DNA from: JANFXS01 sp022791155 | GTDB lineage: Bacteria; Bacillota; Clostridia; Lachnospirales; Anaerotignaceae | DNA length: 64,000 bases | Direction: 5' to 3' | Assembly (NCBI GenBank): GCA_949743895.1 | Contig: CATJUX010000052.1 | Span: 1-64,000, forward strand | Shown: positions 35,744-44,322 of the stretch, one piece after another | Numbering within the stretch: the first letter of the stretch is position 1 | How the letters are laid out: each line of letters starts with the position of its first letter | Notes under the pieces: generated by a model | The model's input: the letters and a program-made list of their open reading frames with translations, nothing else | What the model was told of the DNA's origin: nothing | The model's database searches: none | Made by a program: the position numbers and the translations under genes

Positions 35744-36514
35744 ATGATTATTCCGGATGAATTGAATGAAAAAAGCAACGAGGAGCTCCTTTTGCTCTAC
35801 AGGCAGACGGAAGATCCACAGATCAAACAGGAAATTGTGCTTAGATATGTATATCTGGTTAAAAACATAGCAACTAAATTTAAGGGTGTCTACGCGAGCT
35901 TTGCCCAAATTGACGACATAGTCAATGAGGGGATTATCGCACTTATGGCGGCCGTGGATAAATTCGATCCTGACAAAAATGTGAAGTTTGAAACGTTTGT
36001 CTCAAAAAGGCTCAAAGGGCTTATAATTGACATTGCTCGCAAACAGGATTGGATTCCGCGCAATGTGCGCCGCGATTCAAAAGAGATAAATGAGGCAATG
36101 GGTGTGCTGTTTGAAAAGTTTAACCGTCACCCAACAAGTCAGGAGATGGCTGACTATCTCAACATAAGCCTTGAGAGATATTTGAAGATATTGGGCAAGT
36201 CAAATTTATGCAATGTAATATCGCTTGACTATTACATTTGGGAACAAAGCGGCGAGCAGAACACAGACACTCTTGCCAGCCGCGAAATGCTTCCTGAAGA
36301 AACTTTGGAAGAAAAGGAGTTTCACAATGTTCTCAAAGAGGGGCTTCTTTCACTAAGAGAAAAGGAACAAATGGTTATTTCACTTTACTATAGAAAAGAA
36401 CTTACAATGAAGGAAATTGCGGCCGTTATGAAGCTTAGCGAGCCGAGAATATCGCAGATACACGCCAATGCATTGGCAAAGCTTAAAGTTTATATGGAGA
36501 AAAAATATAAATAG
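35744..36514 (+). CDS. fliA: RNA polymerase sigma factor for motility (FliA/SigD/WhiG family)
   Basis: A 256-residue sigma-70 factor lacking region 1. Region 2 (about residues 25-100) contains DDIVNEGIIALMAAVDKFDP, region 3 has RHPTSQEMADYL and region 4 ends MKEIAAVMKLSEPRISQIHA. It drives late flagellar and chemotaxis genes in this family. Its place inside the fla/che operon matches sigD of Bacillus, but it follows flhA directly. The RBS is weak (GTTGGTGATG). Confidence 0.95.
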   Translation: MIIPDELNEKSNEELLLLYRQTEDPQIKQEIVLRYVYLVKNIATKFKGVYASFAQIDDIVNEGIIALMAAVDKFDPDKNVKFETFVSKRLKGLIIDIARKQDWIPRNVRRDSKEINEAMGVLFEKFNRHPTSQEMADYLNISLERYLKILGKSNLCNVISLDYYIWEQSGEQNTDTLASREMLPEETLEEKEFHNVLKEGLLSLREKEQMVISLYYRKELTMKEIAAVMKLSEPRISQIHANALAKLKVYMEKKYK

Positions 36515-36528
36515 GGAGATGATAACAG

Positions 36529-37284
36529 GTGTTCCAAGGATTTTATAACTTGACAAGCGGAATGATTACACACAACAGAAACTTAAACGTTGTCAGCAAC
36601 AATATAGGAAATGTTTTAACTCCAGGGTTCAAAAAGGACACCATGGTGTCAAGCACTTTTCAAGAGGAACTTATGTCAAGAACGGGGAACATTGACAAAA
36701 GCTCGCCAGAGGAGTTAGACGAAATGGCAATGCTTAGAAGCGCTCTGGAATCGATAACAGATTATTCGCAAGGCGTTTTGGAGCCAACTGACAATCCTCT
36801 TGACTTTGCAATAACAACGGAGGAAGGCGGCTTTTTCAGGATTGAGGGCGTCAATGGCGAACTTTACACACGCAATGGATCATTTGCCATTGACGAAGAA
36901 GGATATTTGGGCTTCCCGGAGGGCGGCCGCGTTTTGGGCAAAAATGGCCCAATATATCTTGGAACTGACGAAATAACATCAAACAGTTATGGCATGATCT
37001 ACCGCGCTGACGGAACATATGTGGATCAGCTTGACATTGTGAGCTTTGATGACAACACACAGCTTGAAAAAATTGGCGGAAGCCTTTTCAGAACTGATGC
37101 ACAGCCAACGGCTGTGAACGGCCCTGTGGTTATGCACAAAACCCTTGAAAGATCCAATGTTGACGCGACAGTTGAGTTTACAGCCATGATTGAAAGCCAA
37201 AGAGCGCTTCAAACTTCGGCTCAGGTTTTGAAAATGTATGATCAGCTTATGGCAAAAGCCTCAACACAGCTTGGCAACATTTGA
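36529..37284 (+). CDS. flgF: Flagellar rod protein, FlgF/FlgG family (first copy)
   Basis: A 251-residue flagellar basal-body rod protein. The N-terminal segment NLNVVSNNIGNVLTPGFKKD and C-terminal VEFTAMIESQRALQTSAQVL are the rod-family heptads. With the next gene it resembles the flhO/flhP pair of Bacillus. Which is proximal (FlgF) and which distal (FlgG) cannot be settled by eye. The start is GTG 36529, ten bases after AGGGAG, 14 bases after fliA. Confidence 0.85.
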   Translation: MFQGFYNLTSGMITHNRNLNVVSNNIGNVLTPGFKKDTMVSSTFQEELMSRTGNIDKSSPEELDEMAMLRSALESITDYSQGVLEPTDNPLDFAITTEEGGFFRIEGVNGELYTRNGSFAIDEEGYLGFPEGGRVLGKNGPIYLGTDEITSNSYGMIYRADGTYVDQLDIVSFDDNTQLEKIGGSLFRTDAQPTAVNGPVVMHKTLERSNVDATVEFTAMIESQRALQTSAQVLKMYDQLMAKASTQLGNI

Positions 37285-37298
37285 CGGGAGGGATTTTG

Positions 37299-38024
37299 AT
37301 GAATTTTTCGTTCTATTCTGCTTCAGTTGGCGCGCAGACACATGAAAAAAGAATGCAGGTTTTGGCAAACAACATAGCCAACGTGAACACAAACGGTTTC
37401 AAAGCAAAAAACGGCATATTCACTGATTTGGTGTATAAAAACATGAACGCGCCTGAAGATGAAAGAACACAGCTCACATATGGCGTTGGAGTTAAGATGC
37501 TCAAAGACGACACCGACTTTGCTCAGGGACATTTGCAGGAAACAGGAATTGAATTGGATTTTGCGTTGGTTGACAATGGATTTTTTGCGCTTCAGGAGCC
37601 GGCCACAGGCGAAATAAGTTACACACGGTGTGGCTCGTTCATCAGATCATATCAGCAGTCAAATGGCAATTTCTATCTTGCTTCGGCCAACGGGAAATGG
37701 GTTCTTGATTCACAAGGGCGGCCAATCACAATCAACAACATTCATGACGATGTCAATGTTGGGGTTTTCATTTTTGATCAGAAAAATGGAATGCTGAACA
37801 TTGGCCAAAATGAATTTCAGCCTGTTGAAAAAAACACACCCTTGACATCGGTTGACGGCATTGAGTCAGGAATTGTTGTGAGAGGCGTTTTGGAGGCCTC
37901 CAATGTGGATTTTGCCAAAGAACTCTCAAGAGTTATAGAAAGCCAGAGAGCCTATCAGATGTCACTGAAAATGGTTCAAACCTCTGACGAGATCGCAAAC
38001 ACAATTAATAACCTTAGATCATAA
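37299..38024 (+). CDS. flgG: Flagellar rod protein, FlgF/FlgG family (second copy)
   Basis: A 241-residue rod-family protein. It begins FYSASVGAQTHEKRMQVLAN with NIANVNTNGFKAK following, and ends with ELSRVIESQRAYQMSLKMVQ. The DNGFFALQ core is the FlgG-type D1 domain. ATG 37299 follows GGGAGGG. It is a paralogue of the preceding gene and lies 14 bases after it. Confidence 0.85.
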   Translation: MNFSFYSASVGAQTHEKRMQVLANNIANVNTNGFKAKNGIFTDLVYKNMNAPEDERTQLTYGVGVKMLKDDTDFAQGHLQETGIELDFALVDNGFFALQEPATGEISYTRCGSFIRSYQQSNGNFYLASANGKWVLDSQGRPITINNIHDDVNVGVFIFDQKNGMLNIGQNEFQPVEKNTPLTSVDGIESGIVVRGVLEASNVDFAKELSRVIESQRAYQMSLKMVQTSDEIANTINNLRS

Positions 38025-38045
38025 CTATAAGGAGGGATTAGGCGT

Positions 38046-38675
38046 ATGGCAATAAAAAATTATGATGATGTGAACGGTTTCAAACTTGATGTGCTGAAAG
38101 AAATTGGAAGCATTGGAACAGGGAATGCGGCCACAGCGCTTTCATCAGTTTTGTCACAGAAAATAGAAATGTCTTTGCCAGAAGTCAAGATTATGGATTA
38201 TAACAAGGCCATTAAGGAAATGGGCGGTGCAGAGAGAATTGTGAACGGCGTTCTTGTGGCTTTTTCCGGCGAGATTAACGGGCTTATGCTTTATATGCAG
38301 GACATTGATCTCATAAACGTTGTTTTGGAAAGACTTTTGAATGACAGAAAAATAAGTGATTATACAGAGCTGACAGAGCTTGACATGTCGGCGCTTATAG
38401 AAGTTGCAAACATTATAATATCATCTTATGTGAATGCCATTTCATCATTAACAGGTATAACAATTCAGCTTTCTGTCCCAGCCATATGCACAAACATGCT
38501 GGGTGCCATTGTGGCGGTTCCAATGGCTGAATATGGATATGAAACAGACAAAATCATGTCTATCGGCGGCAATTTCAAGTGCAACGGCAAGGAGGTTTAC
38601 AGCCGGCTCATGATGCTTCCGGAAATTGAATCGCTTAACTTTTTAATGAAGAAATTAGGTGTTGAAAGTGAATAA
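38046..38675 (+). CDS. cheC: Chemotaxis phosphatase CheC
   Basis: A 209-residue CheC. The family has two copies of the (D/S)xxxExxN phosphatase motif. Here the second copy, SALIEVAN, is intact, but the first reads DVLKEIGS, with Ser in place of the catalytic Asn. In Bacillus the second site carries most of the activity, so it should still remove phosphate from CheY-P. It binds CheD, encoded next. The RBS is AAGGAGGG. Confidence 0.93.
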   Translation: MAIKNYDDVNGFKLDVLKEIGSIGTGNAATALSSVLSQKIEMSLPEVKIMDYNKAIKEMGGAERIVNGVLVAFSGEINGLMLYMQDIDLINVVLERLLNDRKISDYTELTELDMSALIEVANIIISSYVNAISSLTGITIQLSVPAICTNMLGAIVAVPMAEYGYETDKIMSIGGNFKCNGKEVYSRLMMLPEIESLNFLMKKLGVESE

Positions 38676-39147
38676 ACCGTTTGTTGTTGGAATTGCAGAC
38701 ATGAAAATATGCCGGGCGCCGGGAACAATTGTTACATATGCTCTTGGCTCATGCATAGGCGTTTGTCTGTATGATCCTGTTATAAAGCTTGCTGGAATGG
38801 TGCATATAATGCTTCCAAACATGTATGGAAACAGCGACACAAATGTTTTCAAATATGCTGACACGGGAATCCCGGAAACAATAAGAAAAATGGAGGCGTT
38901 TGGCGCTGTTAGAAGCCGCATTGTGGTAAAGATTGCCGGCGGGGCAAAAATGTTTGAGATGAAAGGCGGCTCCATAGGCAATATTGGCGATAGAAATGCC
39001 CAAAGTGTTAAAAGCGTGCTGGCAAAAGAGAGAGTCAGGCTTTTGAAAGAGGATGTTGGCTCAAATTATGCCCGAACTATGTATTTTGACGCTTCCAATG
39101 GCGAGGCAACCATCAAATCATATGGAAAACCAGACAAAACACTTTGA
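38668..39147 (+). CDS. cheD: Chemoreceptor glutamine deamidase CheD
   Basis: A 159-residue CheD. The catalytic Cys is in LGSCIGVCLYDP and the His in AGMVHIMLPN. It deamidates glutamines in chemoreceptors and stimulates CheC. GTG 38668 lies eight bases after AGG and overlaps the cheC stop by 8 bases; the upstream GTG and TTG in frame have no RBS. Last gene of the long operon. Confidence 0.93.
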   Translation: MNKPFVVGIADMKICRAPGTIVTYALGSCIGVCLYDPVIKLAGMVHIMLPNMYGNSDTNVFKYADTGIPETIRKMEAFGAVRSRIVVKIAGGAKMFEMKGGSIGNIGDRNAQSVKSVLAKERVRLLKEDVGSNYARTMYFDASNGEATIKSYGKPDKTL

Positions 39148-39450
39148 CATGAAAAACATGACCGCTTGACTTTTGGGCATTGACATTGTCTGAAATGAGC
39201 ACAGCTGTTGATTGAAAAATCATGCTTCGGTGAACAAAAATGCTTCTGAAAGCGGTTTCTGTGTTCACATTTGTGAGCGAATTAAAATGAAAATAATATA
39301 ATGAAATTTTGTTATTTTTTTATAAATTTCTACCGATATGATAATTAGAGGAGTTGTTTGCGTTTGTTGAAAACGCCAGCAAAAAAATCAATATGCCTAT
39401 ATGCCAGAAGAAATATTTTGACGGCGGAGCCGGAGTAAGGAGGAGCTTGT
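39148..39450. other. Spacer between cheD and cheV with a possible leader ORF
   Basis: No strong terminator is seen after cheD. A GTGAACA/TGTTCAC inverted repeat lies around 39230-39270. CCGATAT at about 39333 resembles a motility-sigma -10 box but lacks a well-spaced TAAA. After GAGGAG a 26-codon frame starts at TTG 39358 and stops at 39438 inside the cheV ribosome binding site. Confidence 0.35.
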
Positions 39451-40380
39451 ATGAGCAGCGTCAATGCAAACAAAACAAATATTTTACTGGAAACGGGAAC
39501 AAATGAAATAGAGATTATGGAATTCACCATATGCGGCAATCTCTATGGAATAAACGTGGCCAAAGTCCGCGAGATAATAATGTCGGACAAGGTGAAGCCT
39601 ATGCCTCATTCTCACCGTGCAGTGGAGGGAGTTTTCAAACCAAGGGACACTCTTTTGACAGTGGTTGATTTGCCTCTTTACCTGATGAATGAGTCGTCAG
39701 AGAAAAACCCAAAGGATTTGTTCATTATAACAAACTTCAACAATTTGTATATTGCGTTCAGAGTTCACACGGTTGAGGGAATAAGCCGAATTTCATGGGG
39801 TGACATTCAAAAACCTGACAAAACTGTTTCCGGCGGCGATGAAGGCGTGGCCACAGGCATCGCCCAATGCAAAGGGCGCCTTGTTACCATACTCGACTTT
39901 GAAAAAATTGTGGCTGAAATAGCCCCTGAAACCTCAATACAAATAAGTGACATTGAGAAGTTGGGCACAAGGGAAAGAAGTGAAGCGCCCATAGTTTTGG
40001 CGGAGGACTCCATTCTTCTTACAAAAATGATTAAAGATTCTCTCACAAAAGCCGGATATGTCAATCTCAAATGTTTCAACAACGGTCAGGAGGCATGGGA
40101 ATATCTCATGAGTGTTAAGGGAAAAAGCGCTGACATAAGGGAGGATGTGGCATTGGTGATCACAGACATTGAAATGCCAAAGATGGATGGCCACAGACTC
40201 ACAAAGCTCATTAAAAGCGACAGTGTTTTGGATTGTGTGCCGGTTATTATTTTCTCATCGCTTATTAATCCTGAAATGCAGATAAAAGGGAAACAGCTTG
40301 GCGCTGATGAACAGCTGTCCAAACCAGAGATCAAACACCTTGTTGAGGTTATGGATCAGCTGCTTATGAGAAGCAACTGA
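39451..40380 (+). CDS. cheV: Chemotaxis coupling/response protein CheV
   Basis: A 309-residue fusion. An N-terminal CheW coupling domain (about residues 20-165, with GNLYGINVAKVREI) joins a C-terminal receiver domain (about 180-305). The acidic pair is in VLAEDSI and the phospho-acceptor Asp in LVITDIEMPKMDG. CheV couples receptors to CheA and adapts signalling when phosphorylated. The RBS is AAGGAGGAG. Confidence 0.95.
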   Translation: MSSVNANKTNILLETGTNEIEIMEFTICGNLYGINVAKVREIIMSDKVKPMPHSHRAVEGVFKPRDTLLTVVDLPLYLMNESSEKNPKDLFIITNFNNLYIAFRVHTVEGISRISWGDIQKPDKTVSGGDEGVATGIAQCKGRLVTILDFEKIVAEIAPETSIQISDIEKLGTRERSEAPIVLAEDSILLTKMIKDSLTKAGYVNLKCFNNGQEAWEYLMSVKGKSADIREDVALVITDIEMPKMDGHRLTKLIKSDSVLDCVPVIIFSSLINPEMQIKGKQLGADEQLSKPEIKHLVEVMDQLLMRSN

Positions 40381-40553
40381 AAACAGCGCTTAATATATAG
40401 CTGCTCCAATTCTTAGATCTGTGCCAAAATCAAAGAAGATGACTTTTGACAAGTTGTTGTCTCTGATGATGGGTTATGTTTCAAATTTTTGCGGCAAGGA
40501 ATGCTGCCGTGAAATATATTAAGCAATTTCGCAATTTGAAAGGGGGTATAAGC

Positions 40554-41861
40554 ATGGGAATGAAAAAATTTGTTGTTAGACAGCCAATAAAAGATATTGG
40601 CGGAAACACTGTTGGATATGAGATCCTTTTTAATATAGACAACGGAATTTACAATAATACAAACAATGATTATATGGCCGCCGACACAATTTCATCATTT
40701 TTATTGCAAAACAGTGATAAAGTTTTTTCAAAGGGAATGACGTTTATAACGTTCACACCAAACCTATTGTTTAAAAATACGCCAAAGATGTTCAAAAACG
40801 GTGACGTTGTGATACAAATTGAGGACAATTTCACAATTCATCCTCTTGCGCCAAACGTTTTGCAGAGATATAGAGACGATGGATATAATATTTGTGTGAA
40901 CAATTTTCAATTTGTTCCCAGATATTTTTCATTGATGGAATATATTGACTATATAAAAATCAATGTCAACTTAATCAGTGATGTGAGCGCCATAGAAAAC
41001 ATGGTTCAGCTTGGGCGTGGGTTCAACAAAAAATGCATAATAACAGGAATTGACAACAAGGAGCTCTATGAAAAGGTCAAAAACATAAAAGCCGATCTTT
41101 TTCAGGGTTCGTTTGTGGCCGAGGCCACAGCCACAAAGGCCAACAAAACAGAATATCTTCAGTCTAACTTCTTTCAGCTTGTTGTGGCGTCAACAAAAGA
41201 CATTCCAGACATGGCAGAAATTGAGGGAATAATTTCAAGAGATGCTTCCCTTACATATGCCATTTTGAAGATGGTGAACTCTGTGCATTTCGCGCTTCGC
41301 CAAAGGACTTCTTCTGTCAAACAGGCGCTTGTCATCCTTGGCCTCACACAGCTTAAACAGTGGATATATCTTTTGAGCTTTGAAAGCGGAAGCAACGACC
41401 CTAAGTCGGAAGAAGTTTTGAAAACATCTTTCCTGAGGGCAAACTTCTGTTCCGAACTCTATAGCCATGTGAAAGGGCTTCCCATCACACAGCAGGATGC
41501 ATATTTGATTGGTATGTTTTCAACTATGGACACAATTGTGAATGCGCCTATAGAAGAAGTCATGGCCGAGCTTCCAGTTGCTGATGAGGTTAAAGCGGCG
41601 CTCATTTCACAGGAGGGCGACTGCGGAACGTTGTATAAACTTGTTTTGAGCTATGAGAGGGCCGACTGGAAAGGCATTGTGACACATGCGGCCGAGCTCG
41701 ACATGAACACCGACTCAATTGCCCAGATATATTTTGACTGCATTGAAAAAGTCAATGAAATTTGGGACAGCTTCATGAGCACAACTGGCGATGAGCTTGA
41801 AGAAGAGATTGAAAAATTGGAAGAACTTGATCCTCTTGAGCAAATGGCACAGTTTGAGTGA
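40554..41861 (+). CDS. EAL-HDOD signalling protein (YuxH/CdgJ type)
   Basis: A 435-residue protein. The N-terminal 200 residues form a degenerate EAL-type fold (VRQPIKDIGGNTVGYEILFN). No EAL catalytic motif is visible, so c-di-GMP hydrolysis is unlikely. A HDOD domain follows (about 210-400, with ILKMVNSVHFALRQR and VKQALVILGLTQLKQWIYLL). Relatives of this architecture influence motility in other bacteria. The start is ATG 40554 after AAAGGGGGT. It lies after cheV and before a terminator. Confidence 0.88.
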   Translation: MGMKKFVVRQPIKDIGGNTVGYEILFNIDNGIYNNTNNDYMAADTISSFLLQNSDKVFSKGMTFITFTPNLLFKNTPKMFKNGDVVIQIEDNFTIHPLAPNVLQRYRDDGYNICVNNFQFVPRYFSLMEYIDYIKINVNLISDVSAIENMVQLGRGFNKKCIITGIDNKELYEKVKNIKADLFQGSFVAEATATKANKTEYLQSNFFQLVVASTKDIPDMAEIEGIISRDASLTYAILKMVNSVHFALRQRTSSVKQALVILGLTQLKQWIYLLSFESGSNDPKSEEVLKTSFLRANFCSELYSHVKGLPITQQDAYLIGMFSTMDTIVNAPIEEVMAELPVADEVKAALISQEGDCGTLYKLVLSYERADWKGIVTHAAELDMNTDSIAQIYFDCIEKVNEIWDSFMSTTGDELEEEIEKLEELDPLEQMAQFE

Positions 41862-42331
41862 AATGGAATGTTTCGTGCAGAAAGAATGATATAATTGAGA
41901 ACACATTGACTGTGCTGTTTTGAGAATATGTTTGGAACAAAAACTGAATAGAAATTGAAACAAACATCACAATGTGTTCAAAAATGTGTTTTCATGCATC
42001 AAAAAACGCATAAAAAAGGAAGTTCCATAAATTTTGAAATGCGGACTTCCTTTTTTATGTTTTGTGCAAAAAAATGGCTGTGTCAGTGAACAAAGGCTTT
42101 TTTGAGCAAAAAAGCTGTGTGCTGTGATTTTGGGAGTTCATTTTTGTGGGCACAAAAAATTGTCAAACTGAAGAACTTTCATGAATTATGTTTGAAAATT
42201 GCCAAAACCTGGCTTGAAATGAAGAACGCTGTTGTGGCCTGCACATGAATTTGTGAAGATAGAAGGCTGAAAAACAAACATGAAAAGGTCACATATATTT
42301 TGGCTGCGGCACGGTCATTTTGTGGAAGCTT
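41862..42331. other. Convergent intergenic region
   Basis: AT-rich spacer between the EAL-HDOD gene and a leftward lipoprotein gene. It holds one strong hairpin (42010-42058). No gene or further element is seen. Confidence 0.5.
42010..42058. terminator. Bidirectional terminator
   Basis: ATAAAAAAGGAAGT pairs with ACTTCCTTTTTTAT around a loop of about 20 bases. A-run and T-run flank the GC part, so it can end transcripts from both sides. Confidence 0.75.
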
Positions 42332-42898
42332 TCAATGTTCACTGTCATCCAATTTGTAGTTTTCAATTTCAATGGCCATGGCATGGCTGTTGCCACAAAA
42401 ACCATCGCTCCAATTTTCAGTGTATGTCAGGCGCATGTCCACAGCATTGTCGGGAACAGTGAATATCAGCTTGCCCGAGATGCTTTCGCCCTCTTCAAGT
42501 GTGTATTCATCAGGAAGCTGGCCTTCCTCAAAATATTTTTCAGGATAGGCCGAACCGCCGTTCCACTCAATTTGGAAATCGCTGTATAGCATTTTTATGT
42601 TATCTTTGTCCGCAAATGTGTTTTTGATTGTCACATAGAGCACAACAAACACAAAAGAGCTGTCACTGGGGACAAATTCACATTCCTTGAAAGATTTTTC
42701 GGCAGAATTTATGTTGAGTTCAAAAAAGGCTGTTTCCATTCCGTCGTTCAGCGTTGTGTTGAAACTGTTTCCATAGCTGCGGCCTGCGGCCCTGAGCGAC
42801 TGTATAAAGCTGGAGTTTCCATTTTTTTCCGAACATGCGGCAAAAATGGCGGTGCAGAATGATATTATGGCAATTATAATCATTTTTGTGAAAAACAT
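42332..42898 (-). CDS. Predicted lipoprotein with DUF4352-like domain
   Basis: A 188-residue protein. A hydrophobic N-terminus (MIIIAIISFCTAIFAAC) ends in a lipobox Cys near residue 22. The rest resembles a DUF4352-type immunoglobulin-like fold: an ETAFFELNIN strand, then FVFVVLYVTIKN and a late LIFTVPDNAVDM typical of these surface lipoproteins. Start chosen at ATG 42898, nine bases after GGAG; a longer frame upstream lacks an RBS. Function unknown. It is divergent from the FIST gene. Confidence 0.7.
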   Translation of the reverse strand: MFFTKMIIIAIISFCTAIFAACSEKNGNSSFIQSLRAAGRSYGNSFNTTLNDGMETAFFELNINSAEKSFKECEFVPSDSSFVFVVLYVTIKNTFADKDNIKMLYSDFQIEWNGGSAYPEKYFEEGQLPDEYTLEEGESISGKLIFTVPDNAVDMRLTYTENWSDGFCGNSHAMAIEIENYKLDDSEH

Positions 42899-43253
42899 AT
42901 TTTTCAACTCCAAAAAAATTTGGTCAAACGGCACATTTGCCGTGATTATATGTTGAAATGGTAACATAAAACACATTGTGAGTAAAGCCCATTTTTTTGA
43001 ATGCGGAAAAATTGCGCAATACACATTGACGTTTTGGCCCGTTTTGAAGTATAATCAATCAATCATATATTATCTTCGATTTACAAAAACACAAATGTTT
43101 CAGCTGCAGCTGGTTTAATATATTTTTAACGCTTTTGCCACAAAAATGTGTGGCTGTTGGGTTTTCAACGAAAACATTTATGTTAATGCAAGCTGAAGAT
43201 GTTGTTGTTGAACTGGCAAATCAAAGGATATTTAAGGAAGGAAGGCTATCTTT
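42899..43253. other. Divergent intergenic region, lipoprotein / FIST gene
   Basis: Holds the FIST promoter at 43026-43055 and a CCACA/TGTGG inverted repeat around 43138-43153 in the resulting leader. A TATAAT on the minus strand (42950-42945) may belong to the lipoprotein promoter, but no -35 is convincing. Confidence 0.45.
43026..43055 (+). promoter_or_regulatory. Promoter for the FIST/soluble chemoreceptor pair
   Basis: TTGACG at 43026-43031, an 18-base spacer and TATAAT at 43050-43055. The leader to the start codon would be about 190 bases. Confidence 0.6.
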
Positions 43254-44309
43254 ATGAGACAATTTTTTGGCGCAAGTCAGAGCGGAAATTTGGCAGAAGC
43301 TGTTCGCGGGCTCAACAGACCACAGTTTATAATGCTGCTTTCAAACACTGCTCAGTTTGAGTCACATGTGAAAACTCTCGAAAAACTTTATCCTGAAGTT
43401 CCAAGCATAGGCTGTGTTGGAATGGGTTATGACACCAAAATTGTTGAAAGAGGTGTTTGCGTTATAGCTTTTTTTGACGGCGTGAGCGCGGCCGCCAATG
43501 TTTTGGAACAGGCTTCAACAACACCTGTGAAATATATTGAACGTCTTGAAAAAGACATTGAAAAAGTTGGCGGTTCAAAAAATGACACTGTCTGCATTGA
43601 TTTTTGCACTGGAAATGACGCATGTGTGCTGACAACGGTGAACACATCGCTGAAACGCCGTGGAATATCACTTGTGGGCGGAACGGGCGACGCCGGAAAA
43701 GTTTCGGCCAACGGCAATGTGTATAATGACGCGGCAGTTTATGCAATTGTGCGAAACCACAACGGCCGCGTCAAAACATACAAAGAAAACATATACAAAC
43801 AGCTTGGACAGCACCGCTTCATTGCTTCAAACACTGACAAAGCGAAATACATAATGGGCGCGCTGAATGGAAGGCCGGCCAAACAGGTATATCAAGATAT
43901 TCTTCATGTTACAGACCGCGAAATATTGACACAGACATTCAAAAATCCATTTGGAAAACTCAATGGCGATGACGTCTGCATAATTTCCATAAAAGATGTC
44001 AACGGAAACTCATTGGAATGCTTCCGCCAGGTTAACGATTCTGATGTTTTGGTTTTGCTTCAGCTTGGCGACTATAAAGCTGTTGCAAAGGAAACAATCA
44101 ACAAAATATGTCATGAATTTCCAAAGCGTTCTGCCGTTTTTTCGGTTAACTGTCTTTTCAGATATAAGCTTTTCAGCGAGTGTGGATATATGAATGAATA
44201 TCTGCACGAAATGGGAACACTCGGAAGTCACGCCGGGCTCATTGGATATGGCGAGCACTATAACAGCCAGTTTGTCAACCAGTCCATGACGTGCGTTGTG
44301 TTTGAATAA
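43254..44309 (+). CDS. FIST-domain sensory protein
   Basis: A 351-residue soluble protein with FIST-N (about residues 20-215) and FIST-C (about 225-345) domains. IGCVGMGYDTKI, then LVGGTGDAG with FNDAAVYAIVR-like VYNDAAVYAIV, and GLIGYGEHYN near the end are family features. FIST domains are predicted to bind small ligands, possibly amino acids, and are often fused to or beside chemoreceptors and other signalling proteins. The next gene, 13 bases on, is a chemoreceptor without a sensor domain, so this protein may be its ligand-binding partner (inference). Confidence 0.85.
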   Translation: MRQFFGASQSGNLAEAVRGLNRPQFIMLLSNTAQFESHVKTLEKLYPEVPSIGCVGMGYDTKIVERGVCVIAFFDGVSAAANVLEQASTTPVKYIERLEKDIEKVGGSKNDTVCIDFCTGNDACVLTTVNTSLKRRGISLVGGTGDAGKVSANGNVYNDAAVYAIVRNHNGRVKTYKENIYKQLGQHRFIASNTDKAKYIMGALNGRPAKQVYQDILHVTDREILTQTFKNPFGKLNGDDVCIISIKDVNGNSLECFRQVNDSDVLVLLQLGDYKAVAKETINKICHEFPKRSAVFSVNCLFRYKLFSECGYMNEYLHEMGTLGSHAGLIGYGEHYNSQFVNQSMTCVVFE

Positions 44310-44322
44310 AGGAGGCCGAAAA

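Noticed and set aside
39318..39345. CCGATAT upstream of cheV as a motility-sigma promoter
   Set aside because: The only nearby TAAA is six bases away and no element is found at the proper distance.
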